Below, one piece after another: positions 23,526 through 32,200 of a stretch of DNA of 61,230 bases. The stretch spans positions 1 to 61,230 of the forward strand of contig CAZAYY010000023.1 in NCBI GenBank assembly GCA_964489525.1, given 5' to 3'. The stretch is from CAZAYY01 sp964489525 (GTDB lineage: Bacteria; Chloroflexota; Anaerolineae; Anaerolineales; JABWBV01). A program made the position numbers and the translations under genes. The notes under the pieces are model-generated. The model did not search any database. It was not told where the DNA came from and was given only the letters and a program-made list of their open reading frames with translations. Numbering within the stretch: the first letter of the stretch is position 1; every line of letters starts with the position of its first letter.

Positions 23526-24686
23526 TTCGCCTCCCCCCTCCAACACATGACTCACCGCCGTGGAGGCTGGGCCGCCGAGGCATTGGATGAGGCCGTAGCG
23601 GGGGGTGGGCACCTGGTTGGGGCCGGCCTGGCCGCGCAGCTGCAGGGCGGCTTCGACAGCCTGGTAGACGCCGGTGGCGCCGCCGGGGTTGCCGCGCGCT
23701 TTCAACCCTCCAAAGGTGGAGATGGGCAGCGAACCTTGCAGACCATGGGCGTTCTGTTGGCCCAGCTTCCAGCCTTCGCCGCGCCCGGTGAAGCCGATGG
23801 CTTCCAGGGTCAGCACGCCGTAGATCGAATAGGCATCAAACAGTTCAAAAAGGTTGACCTGGTTGTGGGTGATGCCTGCCTGGGCCAACGCCCGCCCGGC
23901 AGCCAGGGCAGCCGCCCGGAAGGCCAGCGGGTCGCGGCGGTCGTGAAGGGCCAGGCTGTCTACCGCTGCGCCGGAGCCAATAATCCTGACCAGGGGGTGC
24001 GGAAAGCCCTGGGGCAGCAGGTCGGAACGGGCCAGCAGCACCGCGGCGGCGCCATCGGCATCGGGGGCAATATCCCACATGTTCAGCGGGGCAGACACCA
24101 TGTCGGCCCGGGCGTAGGTTTTTTCGTTGATCGCCCGGCGAAACATGGCGTTGGGGTTGGATGCCCCGTTGGCATGGCCCACGATGGGAAAGGCGCCAAA
24201 GGCCTCGCGGGGCGGTTTGTATTCGTACAGGTAGCGCTGCATCAGCATGGCCGCCTGGGCGGTGGGGGTCAGGCCCTGCTCGGCTTCGTAGTCGCTGTCG
24301 GTCATGGTCGAAAGGGCACTGTTGACCGAGCTACCCACCTGGTCGGTAATTTTTTCCACACCCACCACCAGGGCGGTATCCACCAGCCCGGAGGCAATTG
24401 CCAGGTAGGCCTGGCGCAGCGCCATACCGCCGGATGCGCCAGCGGCTTCAACCGAGACCGCCTCAACGCCTTGCAGCCCGGCAAAGTCGGCCAGCAGGGT
24501 GGCCAGGTGGGACTGGCGCGAGAGGGCGGGGGCGAGCATGTTGCCCACGTACAGCGCCTGGGGGTTTAACCCGTGGGCATCGTTCAGGGCCGCTTCCATT
24601 GCGTAAAAAGCCAGTTCGCGCAGGGAGGTTTCCCAGTGTTCGCCAACGGGCGTTTGTCCAATTCCTGCAATAACAACGTCAGACAT
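23523..24686 (-). CDS. archaeal-type thiolase of the mevalonate cluster, catalytic Cys and His replaced
   Basis: 387 residues, closest in wording to the archaeal acetoacetyl-CoA thiolases that work with HMG-CoA synthase and DUF35 (GIGQTPVGEHWETSLRELAF, LYVGNMLAPALSRQSHLATL). The thiolase fold is complete, but the motif that normally holds the nucleophile, VEAACxSGG, reads VEAAGASGG (G83), and the GHPxGATG motif reads GNPGGATG (N333). The EVHDA motif reads ELFDA (F283). The only Cys in the protein is C369 in QCLGG. So classical ping-pong thiolysis via Cys-acyl looks impossible. It may be a structural subunit of the complex or use a different mechanism. Starts 19 bp after the HMG-CoA synthase stop, hence one operon. 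Confidence 0.85.
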   Translation of the reverse strand: MSDVVIAGIGQTPVGEHWETSLRELAFYAMEAALNDAHGLNPQALYVGNMLAPALSRQSHLATLLADFAGLQGVEAVSVEAAGASGGMALRQAYLAIASGLVDTALVVGVEKITDQVGSSVNSALSTMTDSDYEAEQGLTPTAQAAMLMQRYLYEYKPPREAFGAFPIVGHANGASNPNAMFRRAINEKTYARADMVSAPLNMWDIAPDADGAAAVLLARSDLLPQGFPHPLVRIIGSGAAVDSLALHDRRDPLAFRAAALAAGRALAQAGITHNQVNLFELFDAYSIYGVLTLEAIGFTGRGEGWKLGQQNAHGLQGSLPISTFGGLKARGNPGGATGVYQAVEAALQLRGQAGPNQVPTPRYGLIQCLGGPASTAVSHVLEGGGE

Positions 24687-24704
24687 GTTAACTCCTGTGG
24701 GGGT

Positions 24705-25769
24705 TTACTTCATCACCAGTTTGCCGCGCATGCGGGTGTAGGTGGCGTAATCAATTTCGGTGCGGCGGGCGACATAATCCTGGGTTTTGGGGGCCAGATC
24801 GCGCACAGCCAGGATGCGGTCGGTCACGTGAATCACCATCGAGTCCGAGCCAGCACCAGAGCCAAAGGAAACCAGCAGAATCCGGTCGCCGGGCTGGGCT
24901 TCATCCAGGATGGCCGTCAGGCCGATGATGGCTGCGCCGGAGTAGGTGTTGCCGATGTAGGGCACCAGCAGGCCGGTTTTATACTGTTCTTCTGTAAAGC
25001 CCAACGAGGTGGCCACCCGGGTGGGGAACTTGGTGTTGGGCTGGTGGAAAACGGCGTAGCGGTAGTCTTTGGCGGTGGTGCCGGTGGCTTCGAGCATGCC
25101 CTTGGCCGATTCGGTGATGTGTTTAAAGTATGCCGGTTCACCCGTAAAGCGCTGGCCGTGTTCGGGGTATTTCTGGTACTGCCGCCGCCAGAAGTCGGGG
25201 GTGTCGGTGACATAGGAGTAGGTGGTTTCGATGACCGCCACCGATTCATCCGCCGGGCCGAGCACAAAAGCCGCGCCGCCCGCACCGGCGGTATATTCCA
25301 GCGCATCGCCAGGTTTGCCCTGGGCGGTGTCCATACCGATGGCCAGGGCATAGCGGGCCATGCCGGAACCCACAAAGCCCATGGCGGCAACCATGGCTTC
25401 GGTGCCGGCTTTGCAGGCAAATTCCCAGTCGGCCGCCTGGACATGCGGCACAGCGCCAATGGCTTCGGCGACGATGGTGGAGGTGGGTTTAACCGCGTAG
25501 GGGTGGGATTCGGAACCGACCCACACCGCCCGCAGTTCGCTGGCCGCAATGCGGGCGCGCAGCATGGCATTGCGGGCGGCTTCGATGGACATGGTAATCA
25601 CATCTTCATCGGGGCCGGGAACCGATTTTTCGATAATGGGGGTACCGCCCTCGCCATCGGTCCAGATGCGCGAGACTTCGGTGGCAGGCAGGCGGTAGCG
25701 GGGGACGTAGGCGCCGTAGCCCACGATGCCGACAGGGTTTTGGGGTTTTAGCAGGTTGGGGAGAGTCAT
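24705..25769 (-). CDS. hydroxymethylglutaryl-CoA synthase, archaeal type
   Basis: 354 residues. FabH/KAS-III-like fold, opening with GIVGYGAYVPRYRLPATEVS. Catalytic Cys119 in EFACKAGTEA and His242 in FHQPNTKFP are present, with the Gly-rich TAGAGGAAFVL, and GNTYSGAAIIGLTAILDEA near the end. This is the short archaeal form (eukaryotic and Gram-positive synthases are longer). It condenses acetoacetyl-CoA with acetyl-CoA, giving HMG-CoA for HMG-CoA reductase encoded just upstream. In archaea it is held with thiolase by DUF35; the same gene set is here. 19 bp separate it from the thiolase gene downstream. Confidence 0.93.
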   Translation of the reverse strand: MTLPNLLKPQNPVGIVGYGAYVPRYRLPATEVSRIWTDGEGGTPIIEKSVPGPDEDVITMSIEAARNAMLRARIAASELRAVWVGSESHPYAVKPTSTIVAEAIGAVPHVQAADWEFACKAGTEAMVAAMGFVGSGMARYALAIGMDTAQGKPGDALEYTAGAGGAAFVLGPADESVAVIETTYSYVTDTPDFWRRQYQKYPEHGQRFTGEPAYFKHITESAKGMLEATGTTAKDYRYAVFHQPNTKFPTRVATSLGFTEEQYKTGLLVPYIGNTYSGAAIIGLTAILDEAQPGDRILLVSFGSGAGSDSMVIHVTDRILAVRDLAPKTQDYVARRTEIDYATYTRMRGKLVMK

Positions 25770-25800
25770 ATAACCTCGTGATAATTTTGAAATGGACGAT

Positions 25801-25863
25801 TTGCAATTTGGAATTTGGAATTTGGAATTTGGAATTGTAAATTTTAATTTGTAAATTTCAAAT
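25801..25863. repeat. AT-rich heptamer repeat (GAATTTG)n
   Basis: TTTGGAA units repeat head to tail (about five perfect copies at 25806-25837) and decay into TTGTAAATTTTAATTTGTAAA. The tract runs across the stop codon of HMG-CoA reductase, so the last residues (NLKFTN) of that protein are encoded by repeat DNA. Confidence 0.8.
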
Positions 25864-27136
25864 TCTCCAGGATTTCTTTGGCGCGGTCCAGGCGGATGGC
25901 TTTTTCGGCCACCAGGCAGGCGGTCACCAGGGCGACCTGTTCGCCTTCCGCGCCGGCGGAGATGGCCACCTGGCGGGCGTGCAGGCTCATGTGGCCGCGC
26001 TGGATGCCTTCGGTGGCCAGGGCACGCAGGGCGGCCAGGTTTTGGGCCAGCCCCACAGAGACAATAATTTCGGCCAGTTGGGCGGCAGTGGTGACGCCCA
26101 TCAGTTTGAGGGCGGCCTGGGCTGCCGGGTGCACCCGGGTGGCGCCGCCCACAATGCCCACGGCCATGGGCATTTCAATGGTGCCCACCAGGCTGCCAGC
26201 GGCATCTTTGCCCCAGGTGGTCAGGGAGGTATAGCGCCCGTTACGGGCGGCATAGGCATGCGCCCCGGCTTCGATGGCCCGCCAGTCATTGCCCGTGGCA
26301 ATGACAATCGGGTCAATCCCGTTCATAATGCCTTTGTTGTGAGTGGCGGCGCGGTAGGGGTCGGCGGCGGCAAAAGCCCAGGCGGCGATGATGCCATCCC
26401 GTACCTGCTCGGCCGTGAATTCGCCAAAGGCGAGCTGGTCCAGGGGGATGGTGACCCGGGCACGGGCGATGCGCCGGTCGGCCAGGTTGGAGAGGATGCG
26501 CAGGTGCACCCGCCCGCCGCTGATTTCTTCAATCAAAGGGGAAAGGCGTTCGCAGGCGGTGTTGACGGCGTTGGCGCCCATGGCGTCGCGCACATCGTAC
26601 ACCAGGTGCACCACCAGAAACGGCCCCACCGGGGAGGTTTCAATGGTGCGCACTTCGATATCGCGCAGACCGCCGCCAAAGCGCTCCAGCATCGGGTCGA
26701 GGCCCTGGGCAGCCTGCATGAGCCGGGGTTTGTTCTCCAACAAACGGGTGCGGGCGCTGGCCAGGTCGGCCACATCCAACACCTGCACCTGGCCAATCAT
26801 ATGCGGCTCGCTGGTGTGGGCAAAAAAGCCGCCCGCCGGGCGCGCCAGCCGGGCCATGAACGAAGCCCCGGCCACGATGGACGGTTCTTCCACGGCCATT
26901 GGCACAATCACATCCCGCCCGTTTACCAAAAAATTCAGCGCCAGGCCAAGCGGCAGGGCAAACGTGCCAATCACATTTTCAATCATGTGATCGGCTTTTT
27001 CCGCTTCCAGGCCGGCCTGCCCGGTGAGGGCGGCCAACCCGGCTTCGTCCAACCAGCCCGCGGCAAGCAGGGCAGCAGCGCGGTCGGCCAGGCTTTTTGC
27101 ATAAAATCCAGGAATTCTGGAACTGGGGTTGGTCAT
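25844..27136 (-). CDS. class II HMG-CoA reductase
   Basis: 430 residues from the ATG at 27136 (GAGAGG 8 nt upstream; a longer frame is open but unsupported). All catalytic residues of the Pseudomonas mevalonii enzyme are found at matching positions: E83 in AVEEPS, K268 in THNKGIMNGID, D284 in TGNDWRAIEAG and H382 in GHMSLHARQ; the dinucleotide-binding DVRDAMGAN is present. It reduces HMG-CoA to mevalonate (class II enzymes are often NADH-dependent, some act in the reverse direction). Context with HMG-CoA synthase argues for synthesis. First gene of the operon; its promoter region carries the TGATAGC element. Confidence 0.95.
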   Translation of the reverse strand: MTNPSSRIPGFYAKSLADRAAALLAAGWLDEAGLAALTGQAGLEAEKADHMIENVIGTFALPLGLALNFLVNGRDVIVPMAVEEPSIVAGASFMARLARPAGGFFAHTSEPHMIGQVQVLDVADLASARTRLLENKPRLMQAAQGLDPMLERFGGGLRDIEVRTIETSPVGPFLVVHLVYDVRDAMGANAVNTACERLSPLIEEISGGRVHLRILSNLADRRIARARVTIPLDQLAFGEFTAEQVRDGIIAAWAFAAADPYRAATHNKGIMNGIDPIVIATGNDWRAIEAGAHAYAARNGRYTSLTTWGKDAAGSLVGTIEMPMAVGIVGGATRVHPAAQAALKLMGVTTAAQLAEIIVSVGLAQNLAALRALATEGIQRGHMSLHARQVAISAGAEGEQVALVTACLVAEKAIRLDRAKEILENLKFTN

Positions 27137-27171
27137 GGGTAATCCTCTCTTTGTGTGTTCAAACGAAGGAT

Positions 27172-27204
27172 ATTTTAGCCCGCGGCGGCTATCAAAAGCT
27201 ATCA
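27172..27204 (-). promoter_or_regulatory. direct-repeat activator-type element and -10 box upstream of HMG-CoA reductase
   Basis: Minus strand: TGATAGC-TTT-TGATAGC (27188-27204), then 12 bp from TTGATA to TAAAAT (27172-27177), -10-like; start codon at 27136. Identical heptamers, spacer and distance to the -10 box as upstream of DUF35. No good -35 hexamer at 17 bp, consistent with an activator-dependent promoter. Confidence 0.7.
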
Positions 27205-27218
27205 TGATTGTAAATACT

Positions 27219-27268
27219 CAGCCCCACCCCCCGACCCCCGACCCAGCCTTTGGGGCGGGGGAGAGAAT
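27219..27268. repeat. dispersed ~50-bp C-rich/G-rich repeat, copy 2
   Basis: TCAGCCCCACCCCCCGACC...CAGCCTTTGGGGCGGGGGAGAGAATGG. Same orientation as copy 1 (15901-15944). A further C/G hairpin (CCCCCCTTCCCGGCGGGAAGGGGGG) lies at about 27327-27351. The remaining gap 27137-27529 contains only the two promoter regions. Confidence 0.7.
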
Positions 27269-27462
27269 GGGCGGAAGCCTTCCAAGCGGTGTTTAACCCG
27301 CCTGGAACGCTTCCGCTATCTTACTTCCCCCCTTCCCGGCGGGAAGGGGGGACCCAGGGGGGTTGGCGCTCCCCGCCTATGTCGTCCCGAACGGCGCAGC
27401 CGGAGGAACCTTTTTCTACCCTGGTATTCGTTAAGAAAGCCACAAAATCATTAAGAAACCCT

Positions 27463-27491
27463 TTGACTTTTCTAAATCCGGAGAGTATAAT
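27463..27491 (+). promoter_or_regulatory. strong sigma-70 promoter of the S1-domain gene
   Basis: TTGACT (27463-27468), 17-bp spacer, perfect TATAAT (27486-27491). Transcription should start near 27498 with a leader of about 32 nt to the ATG at 27530, which has AGGAG 8 nt upstream. Confidence 0.85.
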
Positions 27492-27529
27492 CTTTGTTCG
27501 CTGTGATACCCCATGCAGGAGAAGAATAA

Positions 27530-28297
27530 ATGGAAGAACCAATTGAAAATGAAGAACTGGATGCCCAAGAAGAGGTGATTGAAGGCGCTGGCGTAAAGCG
27601 CAAGCAGCACTTCGCCGGCAAAGTTGCCAGGCTGACCCTTGGCGGCGCCCTGGTTGACCTGGGCCTGGAAAAGCCCGGCATCCTCCACATTTCCCAAATC
27701 AGCACCGAACCGATCAACCGCATTGAAGACAAACTGCAGGTTGGCCAGACGGTGGATGTTTGGGTGCGCCGGATTGACAAGACCACCGGAACCGTGGAGC
27801 TGACGATGATCAAGCCCCTCGGCCTGGAATGGCGCGAAATCAAAAAGGGCATGTCCGTCACCGGCAAAATTATCCGGATTGAACGCTACGGCGTTTTTGT
27901 GGAAATTGGCGCTGAACGACCCGGGATGGTGCATGTGAGCGAACTGAGCCACGACTTTGTTCGCAATCCGTACGAAGCGGTGCACATGGATGAAGAAATC
28001 GAAGTGCAGGTGGTGGACTTTGACCGCCGCAAAAAACAAATCCGGTTGAGCCGCAAAGCCCTGTTGGACAAACCCGCACCGCCCGAAGAAGAAATTGTGA
28101 TCCCGGCGCAGTACGAACCCGAAGTCGAAGAAGTAGATGATAAACCCGTTCCCACCGCGATGGAAATGGCTTTCCGCGCTGCCCAAAAACGCAGCAAAGA
28201 CGCCGCCAAATCCGCCCGCAAAGAACAGGGCAAAAAGAATCGAGAGTTGGAAGACATCTTCTCTCGAACGCTGCAAGGATATAAGTCCGAGAAATAA
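27530..28297 (+). CDS. S1 RNA-binding domain protein (two S1 domains)
   Basis: 255 residues: acidic N-terminus, two S1 OB folds (~24-92, GKVARLTLGGALVDLGLEKP; ~108-178, GKIIRIERYGVFVEIGAERP then GMVHVSELS), and a charged, disordered, Lys-rich C-terminal tail (~210-255). The domain pair looks like a short version of ribosomal protein S1/RPS1-like RNA-binding proteins of Chloroflexota. Probably binds mRNA or ribosomes in the cytoplasm. Own strong promoter and terminator; monocistronic. Confidence 0.88.
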   Translation: MEEPIENEELDAQEEVIEGAGVKRKQHFAGKVARLTLGGALVDLGLEKPGILHISQISTEPINRIEDKLQVGQTVDVWVRRIDKTTGTVELTMIKPLGLEWREIKKGMSVTGKIIRIERYGVFVEIGAERPGMVHVSELSHDFVRNPYEAVHMDEEIEVQVVDFDRRKKQIRLSRKALLDKPAPPEEEIVIPAQYEPEVEEVDDKPVPTAMEMAFRAAQKRSKDAAKSARKEQGKKNRELEDIFSRTLQGYKSEK

Positions 28298-28341
28298 CCC
28301 CGGGCTGAAGATTCGCCTCCTTGCGTTGGGGCAGCGTACAA

Positions 28342-28384
28342 AAAAGAGCCGTATGCGTAGTGCAGACGGCTCTTTTTATTTTTA
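28342..28384 (+). terminator. intrinsic terminator after the S1-domain gene
   Basis: Stem AGAGCCGT (28345-28352) / ACGGCTCT (28366-28373) with a 13-nt loop, A-run upstream and TTTTATTTTT downstream: Rho-independent terminator 45 bp after the stop codon. Confidence 0.85.
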
Positions 28385-28401
28385 CTACTCACCCATCCCC
28401 C

Positions 28402-28452
28402 CATTCTCTCCCCCGCCCCAAAGCCTGGGGCGGGGGCTGGGGGGTGGGGCTG
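28402..28452. repeat. dispersed ~50-bp C-rich/G-rich repeat, copy 3 (inverted)
   Basis: Reverse complement reads TCAGCCCCACCCCCCAGC...CAGGCTTTGGGGCGGGGGAGAGAATG, almost identical to copy 2. It lies between the S1-gene terminator and the aroQ stop. Confidence 0.7.
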
Positions 28453-28507
28453 AACCGTTACAAAACGATTTTCATTTCCCTCTGTGGGAAAATACTGGCA
28501 AACTGGC

Positions 28508-28951
28508 TCAACCAGCGAGAATAGCCAGCAGGGCGTCCAGCCCCAACAGGTAAGAACGCCAGCCAAAACCGCTGATCACCCCGGCGCAAACCGGGGCAAG
28601 GTAAGAATGCCGCCGGAATTCTTCACGGGCATGGACATTGGATAGGTGCACCTCCACCACCGGGATACCAATCGCGGCCACGGCGTCGCGCAGGGCAATC
28701 GAAGTGTGGGTGTAAGCGCCAGGGTTGAAGACCACACCGGCAGCCCAACTGCGGGCCTCGTGCAGAGCATCGATCAGTGCGCCCTCATGGTTCGATTGGA
28801 AGGTGCGCACCTCCACCCCCTGCCCCGCCCCAGCCGCAGCCAGGTTGGCGTTTAATTCATCCAGCGTCAGGCTGCCATACACCCCCGGCTCGCGAGTTCC
28901 GAGCAGGTTCAGGTTGGGTCCGTGAAGGATCAGGATTTTTTTATTCATCAT
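28508..28951 (-). CDS. aroQ: 3-dehydroquinate dehydratase, type II
   Basis: 147 residues, full length. ILHGPNLNLLGTREPGVYG carries the catalytic Tyr and the mobile loop Arg, FNPGAYTHTSIALRDA the substrate-binding Asn/His, and VVEVHLSNVHAREEFRRHSY the second His and Arg. Cytoplasmic dodecameric enzyme of the shikimate pathway. No other shikimate genes are adjacent; it is downstream of the secreted-protein genes, 59 bp after the last one. Confidence 0.96.
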   Translation of the reverse strand: MMNKKILILHGPNLNLLGTREPGVYGSLTLDELNANLAAAGAGQGVEVRTFQSNHEGALIDALHEARSWAAGVVFNPGAYTHTSIALRDAVAAIGIPVVEVHLSNVHAREEFRRHSYLAPVCAGVISGFGWRSYLLGLDALLAILAG

Positions 28952-29010
28952 GCACCTTTATGCCATCCTTACTTCGGGGTTAACAGGAATGTTACCATAT
29001 TCCGAACTGC

Positions 29011-29289
29011 CTAATGATGCACCAACGGAAGAAATATCAAAAAGCCCGCAGGGGCAGGTTGGGGCCAAAAACCGCTCGAAAGCTGGTAGCCTCCCGGCGA
29101 TCCATCCGAAACGCCTGCCGCTGGCTGGCCGGCTGCCCCCGAAAGCCCATACCCTTCGGCAACCAGGGCGCTGCCCTGGGCCGGGCCAATCACCAAACGA
29201 TCCAGGGTGTAGCCGGTGGTAATCACCCCAACCGCCCCCACCAGCAGCAGCCCGGCAACAGCAATCAGAATCCAAACCTTGCGCTGCAT
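29011..29289 (-). CDS. small secreted protein with YTLDR..IGxxxG repeat and FLPLV tail
   Basis: 92 residues: signal peptide/membrane helix at ~5-24, then GYTLDRLVIGPAQGSALVA, YGLSGAAGQPAAGVSDGSPG and YQLSSGFWPQ. This sequence of GY-L...GQP-AG...Y-LSGGFW is typical of repeat modules in surface proteins of Chloroflexota and other bacteria. The C-terminus LIFLPLVHH resembles the recurrent LPLV tail of secreted Chloroflexota proteins; whether it is a sorting signal is not known. The gene starts 10 bp after the large propeller protein gene. Confidence 0.65.
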   Translation of the reverse strand: MQRKVWILIAVAGLLLVGAVGVITTGYTLDRLVIGPAQGSALVAEGYGLSGAAGQPAAGVSDGSPGGYQLSSGFWPQPAPAGFLIFLPLVHH

Positions 29290-29299
29290 GGCTGCCTCC

Positions 29300-32200
29300 T
29301 TAACGTTTGCTCACGGTGTCGTTGCCGGCATTGGTCAGCCACATAAAACCGCCATCAAAGGCAATCCCCAGGGTGTTATCCCCGCCGGGGATGGTTTCTA
29401 CCAACACCCCATCCAAAACCCGGATCACACTGGCACTGCCCAAAGCGCCGCCCAGGGTGTTGGTCACCCACATGCGGGTGCCGTCAAAGGCCAGGTCGTA
29501 TGGCGCCCGAACCTGATCCAAAGTCCAAACCAGGCTGCCATCTGCCGCATTCAAAACACTGACGGTGTCATCCCCGTAATTGGTCACCCACATTTTGGCC
29601 CCATCATAGGCGATATACTGCGGGGAAACCCCAACGGTTGGGGTGATGGCGTGTTCAAAGGTGCTGGCATTGAATACACTAACCGAACCGGGGTTGGCAC
29701 CATCGCCGCTGTTCACCACCCACATCCAACGCCCATCATAGGCAATCCCTACCGGCTGGCTACCCGTTGAAAGCGTTTGGAACACCTGGAAATTGGTCAC
29801 GCTGAACACCATCACTTCATCGGTGTTTTTACAGGTTACCCACATGTTGAAACCATCAAAGGCCAACCCGTAGGGCTGGCTGTTGACATTCAATGTGGCA
29901 GCCAGTGCGCCATTGGAAGCCCACAGCACACTGACGGTATCATTCCCGGCGTTGGCCACCCAGATGAACACCCCATCGTATGCCACTTCAACAGGCACAC
30001 TGCCCACAGGATAAGTGCCCAGGGTAACCCCATTCAGGCTGATGCGGCTGACGGTGTTATCCCCGGAATTGGCAATCCACATACTTTCGCCATCATACGC
30101 CAGGCCCCGGGGAGCCTGGCCCACCGGAAAGCTGCGCCCGGTTTTGTTGGCAGGGTACCATTTAAGCAGGGCGATTTGCTCCGCCGTGATTGAAGGGTTG
30201 GCCAGGGCAGGGGTATCGGCCTCGGTCAGCACCCGCTCGCCATCCACAGCCAGGCCCGCCCCAGCCGTCTCCAGGCGCACCCCGCCCGTGGCCCGGACCG
30301 CAAACTGGTTGTCTACGGTAGAAGTAAAGGTTTGCGAAATCCCATCGGCCCAAACAAAGGATCCATCGTTCAGCGCCAGGGCCTGTTTGCCAGCAGCGAA
30401 ACTGTAGGCCCCGGCAGCCAGGTTATCCCATCCGCCGGGGACGGTGCTGGCCAGGCCGCTGGCCCAGTTGCTGAACCCGCCGCCCACCACAGAGAGCGCC
30501 CCATCCCACGGGTCGCGGCTGGGAATGCCAGTCCGGTTGCCCCAACCGCCGCCGATTACACCAAAATCATCCATAGCCGTGTTGCCGCCAAAGCCATACT
30601 CCCCAAAAAAACCACCGCCGCCGCCAATCACCGTCAGCCAACCGCCGGCGTTGTTGCCCTCCCCACTGCCCACAAAAGACCCCCAACCGCTGGCATAGTT
30701 GTGAAAGCCGCCCACCACCACCGCTGAATCCCCGGAGGCGGAAACTTCGTAGCCGCCGCCCACGACACTCCAGGTGCCCTGGGCCTGGTTGCCTTCCCCA
30801 CCACCCACCACAGCATACGTCCCGGGGGTGGCATTGAGGTTCCCACTGCCAATAAAACTGGCCCCGCCGGAAGCGGTGTTTGCTGTGCCGCCAGCGATGG
30901 CGGCCGCACCGCCCGAAACCTGGTTGCTGCTGCCCCCCAAAACCGCGCCGCGGTCTGCACTTACCCGGTTGTCATCGCCCCCCACAATAATACCATACAT
31001 CCCGTTCACCTCGTTGTTGTAGCCGCCCCCAATAAAGGCATCGTGGTAATTCCCCAAAACATTCACACCCCCACCCACAATCGCGCCGCGATAGCTGGCG
31101 TTCTGGTTTTCTTGCCCGCCGCCAATAAAGCCAAAGTCGTTGGTTACCTGGTGACTGACCCCACCCACAATCGCTCCATAGGTGTTCAGGACGGAATTGT
31201 TGTCGCCCCCACCAATGAAGACACTGGCTGCCGATAAGCCCCCCCGGTTCGCACTGCTGCCGCCAATCCAGTTTGGGCTTCCGCTGGTAGGAACAACCCG
31301 CAGGGCGGTTTGCCCGCTGACGACCAGGGTGAAGGTGACCGCGTCCGTGGTCCCCAACACCGCCGTGGCAGCAGACAGACCGCCGCTGCCGCCCAGCATC
31401 CAGTAGCGGGTGTCGTGGGCGTGCCCTGCACTGGCAAAGGCGCTGGCCTGCTGCCCGTCGAGCAAGTCGGCGTCCAGGCCCGACCCGCTGCCATCGTTGC
31501 CTGCGGTCCAGGCGCCGCCGCTGATCCGGTCGGGGGATAGCGCCCCGGCGGGAATGTCGGCGTTGTCCACTTCCCCGGCGTTATCATTCACATACACCAG
31601 GTCGTGCAGGTGGCCAACCAGGCTGTACACGCCTGCGTGGTCATGGTCGCTGCGAGCGGCAGTGGTGGCGCTGCCGCCCCCGGCAAACTGCACCGAAAAC
31701 GCACCCGATGAAAGCGAAAGGCCTTCCCCGGCGGTGTAAGTGGTGTCGCTGTCCAGGTCGGCGGCACATTGCCAACCGGCACCACCCCACTTCACCACCT
31801 CCCCGCTGGCGCACACGATGCCACCCAGCAAATCGTTATCCTGTTCATCTGCAAAAGCAGCCGGGATACCCACCAGACCATCCCAGGGCGCAGCCAGGGC
31901 AAATAATGCATAGGGTGTGGCCGTGAGTTCGGTGCGCCCCAGAGAGGTGAAAACCGCCTCGCCAGGGCACTGCACCTGCACCTCCAGCCAGCGCGCCGCC
32001 CCATCAAAAGCCCCAGGGCCAAAATCCAGGTCGGGCACGGTGAAAAAGCCGTTGGCAACCGCTACCGCCGGGCGCTCCAGCCAACCACTGCCAGCCAATG
32101 TACCATCGCTGGCAGCGTCCCACAACCCGAAGCGGAAATCGCAGGTGTTGTTGACCGGCACACCGTCCAGGCTGAGCTGCCCCTGGTAGGTGAAAGCACC

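Noticed and set aside
23391..27142. Very long plus-strand open frames (about 390 codons each) opposite thiolase, HMG-CoA synthase and HMG-CoA reductase
   Set aside because: They are antisense shadows of GC-rich genes, with Gly/His/Arg-rich low-complexity translation, no family match and no ribosome sites.
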